Part shown: positions 60,105-64,000 of the stretch, piece after piece
Position numbering within the stretch: position 1 is the stretch's first letter
Layout: the number at the start of each line of letters is the position of its first letter
NCBI RefSeq assembly: GCF_030867145.1
Contig: NC_134421.1
Location: forward strand, 27,845,979-27,909,978
Direction of reading: 5' to 3'
Length of the DNA: 64,000 nucleotides
Source: Opisthocomus hoazin
Lineage: Eukaryota > Chordata > Aves > Opisthocomiformes > Opisthocomidae
The notes under the pieces: model-generated
Seen by the model: the letters and a program-made list of their open reading frames with translations, nothing else
What the model was told of the DNA's origin: nothing
Databases searched by the model: none
Position numbers and translations under genes: made by a program

Positions 60105-63100
60105 CTGCAAAATAGATAAAAAAATAGGCACAGCTTTCATAGGCTGTTTTTCTCTTACTTACAGAAGGTACAATGTATTGAGCAAGACGAACAGTAGTTA
60201 ATGGTAGCAGAAACAATTAACTCTACTAGTCCAGTACCAGAAACCATGCTAGAGTTTCAAAAAAATGTATTTTCCCCATAAAAAATGTTTTTGGTTTATG
60301 CTGAATTTCTGATAATTTTCCAAAACACTTTAAGTGAGTGTCTTTTATGAAAATCCATTAAAAAAAGTTCCAAGGGACGAGAGTTTGCAAATACTCATGG
60401 CACCCCATGCCATGCCATGAGTACAAGATGTAAGCCAGGCAGTCATTCGACGTAGCAGGACTTCAGTATCACTTCGCATTGGGTCCTTCTTCTATCATCA
60501 ACATCTTTTAAACATCACACAGAACAATGTGCATTTGTTTATTCCAGTTCTGAAGGCCCACGCTTCCCTGAGAGACAGAATGTTTGTTTTCCAGAAAAGA
60601 GCAGCTGCAAAGGCTCTTGCTGTTTCTTCAAAACACTGAGAAGCATTTGCATCACAATCTGTGCTCAGTTTGTTTCAGTATCATTTAGATTTTGAATAAC
60701 AACACAATTCTTCATGTCTAACACTAATGCAAATGTGGGAAAACTAAAGTATGGGGATTACTTTATGGATGTTCATAATACCCAGTTTTAAATGTAGACA
60801 AACCCTACAATGTTTTGAATTTTCATTAGCACATTCATCAGCTGATTTTTTAGAATGCTGAATAAGAATTACTACTTTCTTCAAAAAAAAACCACAAATT
60901 GGCTAGGATCCTGGCTTTTTAGCATAAAAAGATGACTCAGGCATATTTAAAGATAAATCATGTAATGGGGTTAAAAAAAGGACAGCAGAAATACGACTCT
61001 TCAAATTTACCAGCAGTCTGAGACACATACATGCAAGTAGAATTCACTTCATGAAAGTTAGGCATAGAAAAAGGGGAATAGGAAGTCATAAAGGATACGA
61101 CCCTCCTCCCCACAGCGAAAGCCCTCCGTTTTCTAGCAGTAGTCCCCAGGCTTTGCTGATCTCTAGAGAGTAACACTAAGCAGGTCTTCTGCAGGCAACC
61201 TCACGCTTTGCTCTCCTTTTAGCCCTGAGAAATGTCAGAGGCTCTTCGGGGATGAATACCAGTTCGAGGACCATGATTTAAGAATAGGATTTTAATACTG
61301 GATAATTAGCAGGAGAAAGAAAATGCCTTTGGATATAAAGATGAAATTTGACAAAACACATCGCAACCGGTTTCAGCACTAGGAATGCACTAAGAATTTG
61401 TAAGTGCCTCATGACAAGCTATAAAACATTAATTAACTTCAAGTCTAATTATTGAGTACGTGCAATAAAACTTTGTTTGTAAAGGATTCTCTCCTTTCCT
61501 ACTCAACTTCAAAATGAAAAAAATTGCAATACATATGGACATCTGGTACACTGAAAACATTATACTGAGTACTAAAAAAGTATAAATCACAACAAATATA
61601 TTATGTATTTATAATTAGATCAGCTACAACTTCCCTCATTATGATTAATTCAGTCTGGGTACTGAGAAAAGCTTCAGGTGAGCCTTGTTGTTACCATCCT
61701 ATTAGCAGATCCATTGAGACTCTTACCAGCTCAGCAGTGTTTCAAAGAATTTTTTAAAAAGAGTTGTTTAACTAACAAATCAATTAAGTGTACCTAGGAA
61801 ACAGGATTTCTGAAATATAGAACACTGAATGTTTTCTATTTATGTTTCCTTTTTTGGTAGATATAGAAAAAATATCCAGCTGTGGAAGCAAGATGAAAGG
61901 ATTTTACTAGCTAATCCTTCTGGATGTTCACAGAGGTTTCCAAGCAAGTTCAAGAGAATGGGACAAGCTTCTCCACTATCTTTAACATTAGGCCTTCCAT
62001 AGCTCTTAATCTCTAAGTGAATACTACAATATCTAGTGTGTTAACATTTAAAATTTGCTTTGCACAGCTTTACAGCACTATATAGTTTCTACAAAACAAC
62101 AGGACCAACAGGTTTTACTGTTACTAGACAAATAAGCTAACTAGGGTTCCATGTGGTGTTGCAATTTCTTGTATATCCTTCTCATCTATCTGTTATTTGC
62201 ATTTACACCTCTCATCTTTTTACTTTGTTGACATTCCCAACTGTTCTGAAATACAGTTCCCAACATAACAACTAATTTGTTATGGTCTCTGGTTTACTTT
62301 CTGGAAAAGATAGTCTTATTGAGCTAATGTATTGAACAGTATTTATTAAACTCTTCCTGACAGAAATAATCCAAACTTTGTCATGAAACAATGCCTATCC
62401 CAACGGTTAATGGATAAATTATGAAAAAAAAAAAATAATCAAGGTTTTGTTTCACTTTTGTGGTATGGCATAGATGATCATAATGTCTGTTCTGAAATTC
62501 TTCCTCTGCTCTTTAAAAACAAAGTAACACAAATAAGTTACGAAAAATTGCAAAGTGCTATAAAACAGAGGATTCTAATTTTCCTGAAATGCATTTTATC
62601 TTTCCATTCTGAAGATTTTAAGATCTTCCAGTATAATCATAACAACAACAGAAGAGCTTTATTTCCTAGTAATGAAGTTCATCAGATGGTAAATAGCAGG
62701 TGGCAAAGAGAAGGCAGAAATATCCTTTTAGTGCACAGGTTGGAGTTCCCACTCTACTCATATTTTGTTTAAGAAATCATATTCTGCTTAGAAAAACAAG
62801 CATTGCTTATTTCACTCCTAAAAGTTATCTTTACATAGGCAATTTACTATTCACATGTTGTGAAACAGCAGTCTCTTGAATTTTTCAGCATGAGAACATA
62901 ACTTCAAGAGAGCTTATTCTAATTTAGTACAGTTATGCTGATCGTACGCCCACAGCTAGTGCTGTATGAAACCACTCACATGGTAGTTTTCAGTGACAGA
63001 TACCTTAAACTTCCTTTAAAAATTACCATTAAGACTGAAATTAGTTTCTGTATTGAACTTCACCTATCATTTTTTGCTGTCTACTTTAATATAGAAATGT

Positions 63101-64000
63101 ATTACAATTTGAAATGATAATACTAAAATGCTAATATTAAGAATTTGAAATACATTTCAAAATGTTGTAAGTATTATCAGTATCTTGTAATAGTACCATT
63201 CAGTGAGTTATCATTGCAATATAATCTTGTCAATTCTAAATGCTTAAATATATCTTCGTTTCTTACCACTTAAAAAATGCACTGGATAAAAACATCTGCA
63301 TCTACATTTATTTATGACGTGTGATCAGTATCAGCCCATGTAGAATACTGCACGTAGCAATTTAATCAGTTAATGGAGAAGTACTCCTAAGAGAACTTCA
63401 ATTTCCTTTTTATATTCTTACCTTTTTTTTTTAAATACTTTAAAACAGTGACATCTCCTACTCATTTGCTATAATTTTGATATTAACATCTATTTCAGTC
63501 AATTCCTTCTGGATGTCTTAGTGCCTCCTGTGATCCTTGTCCATCCTCACAGTCTGTATCCCTGATTTCCAAATTCCACTACAGTTATGAAGTATAATTC
63601 CCCAATTTGCCCCTCTACTTCAGTGTATGGTTTAGATATTTATGATGGTAATTTCCACTGATTCATGAAGTTGTTTTTTAAAGGTTTTATTTATCTTTTT
63701 TTTCATTTCCTCAATTTCAAAGCATGAGAAACCTGGAGTTCAGACACTTATTAACTAACTTCAGTTGCATTTTTGTATTTCTCATCCAGTGCACTTGAGT
63801 GTCTATGATCTCTTTCTGTGATCACGAAAGAAAACCAAAGATGAAAATAAAAGAAATGCAAGACTATGTGAAGGTTCCATTTTGAACTACTCCTGGGCAG
63901 CTAGAGAATACTTAAGGCAAAAATAAAAGGAGTGCCAATTGTACAGAAAAAGCACAACTGACTGAAGATCAAACACAGCTGTCAGTGTGGGGTAATTGTG
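60105..64000 (-). other. METTL25: METTL25 intron upstream of the first visible exon
   Basis: The exon ending at 60104 begins in phase 1, so this must be intron leading to a preceding exon. I found no further exon encoding the glycine- and cysteine-rich methyltransferase segment expected before it, so that exon probably lies beyond 64000. Only the hairpin at 60392-60423 and simple T/A tracts stand out. Confidence 0.6.
60392..60423. repeat. perfect inverted repeat, 11-bp arms
   Basis: TACTCATGGCA at 60392-60402 and TGCCATGAGTA at 60413-60423 are exact reverse complements with a 10-base loop. It lies about 290 bases upstream of a METTL25 exon, within the intron. No function is evident. Confidence 0.7.

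Noticed and set aside
62458..62772. 104-codon plus-strand frame
   Set aside because: No domain or splice support, and it lies antisense in the METTL25 upstream intron.
1..64000. Search for tRNA, rRNA, CRISPR arrays or bacterial-type operons
   Set aside because: No cloverleaf with A/B boxes, no rRNA-like block, no regularly spaced direct repeats and no tightly packed gene run were seen. The sequence is vertebrate nuclear DNA.

Overview
The window looks like ordinary AT-rich nuclear DNA from a bird, most likely a neoavian. The evidence is several CR1 LINEs with the CR1 octamer 3' tail, an LTR fragment resembling avian ERVL LTRs, and a vertebrate gene split into short exons by long introns. There is no bacterial gene organisation, operon, CRISPR array, tRNA or rRNA that I can support. 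Most short open frames are chance frames or transposon pieces.

Gene content. The one host gene I can support is the 3' part of METTL25 (methyltransferase-like 25), on the minus strand. Seven coding exons run from 60104 down to the stop codon at 36487. Their splice sites and phases join into one continuous 178-residue C-terminal segment. The N-terminal exons, which should carry most of the SAM-binding domain, would lie to the right of the window. In human the gene 3' of METTL25 is TMTC2, so 1-36 kb is probably intergenic DNA between the two; no TMTC2 exon is visible.

Layout. 1-9.6 kb: no gene, a few old repeat scraps. 9.58-10.18 kb: 5'-truncated CR1 (minus). 10.2-14.9 kb: nothing convincing. 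14.99-15.37 kb: a GC-rich, G-run-rich island with a potential G-quadruplex. 15.83-16.56 kb: a decayed Ty3/gypsy-type gag-pol fragment (minus) with a retropepsin motif. 16.6-29.4 kb: gene-free, AT-rich. 29.4-32.7 kb: a long CR1 (minus) with the end of ORF1 and the whole of ORF2, inactivated by one stop codon and by loss of a catalytic aspartate. 32.7-36.3 kb: nothing. 36.3-60.1 kb: METTL25 exons and introns, the introns holding a CR1 3' tail and an ancient CR1 body (plus), a younger CR1 (minus) and an ERVL-like LTR fragment (plus). 60.1-64 kb: upstream METTL25 intron.

No new biological system is evident. The items most worth checking are the gypsy-type remnant, the nearly intact CR1, the METTL25 30-nt microexon, and two unexplained stretches (the G-rich island and the island at 47.7-48.55 kb).
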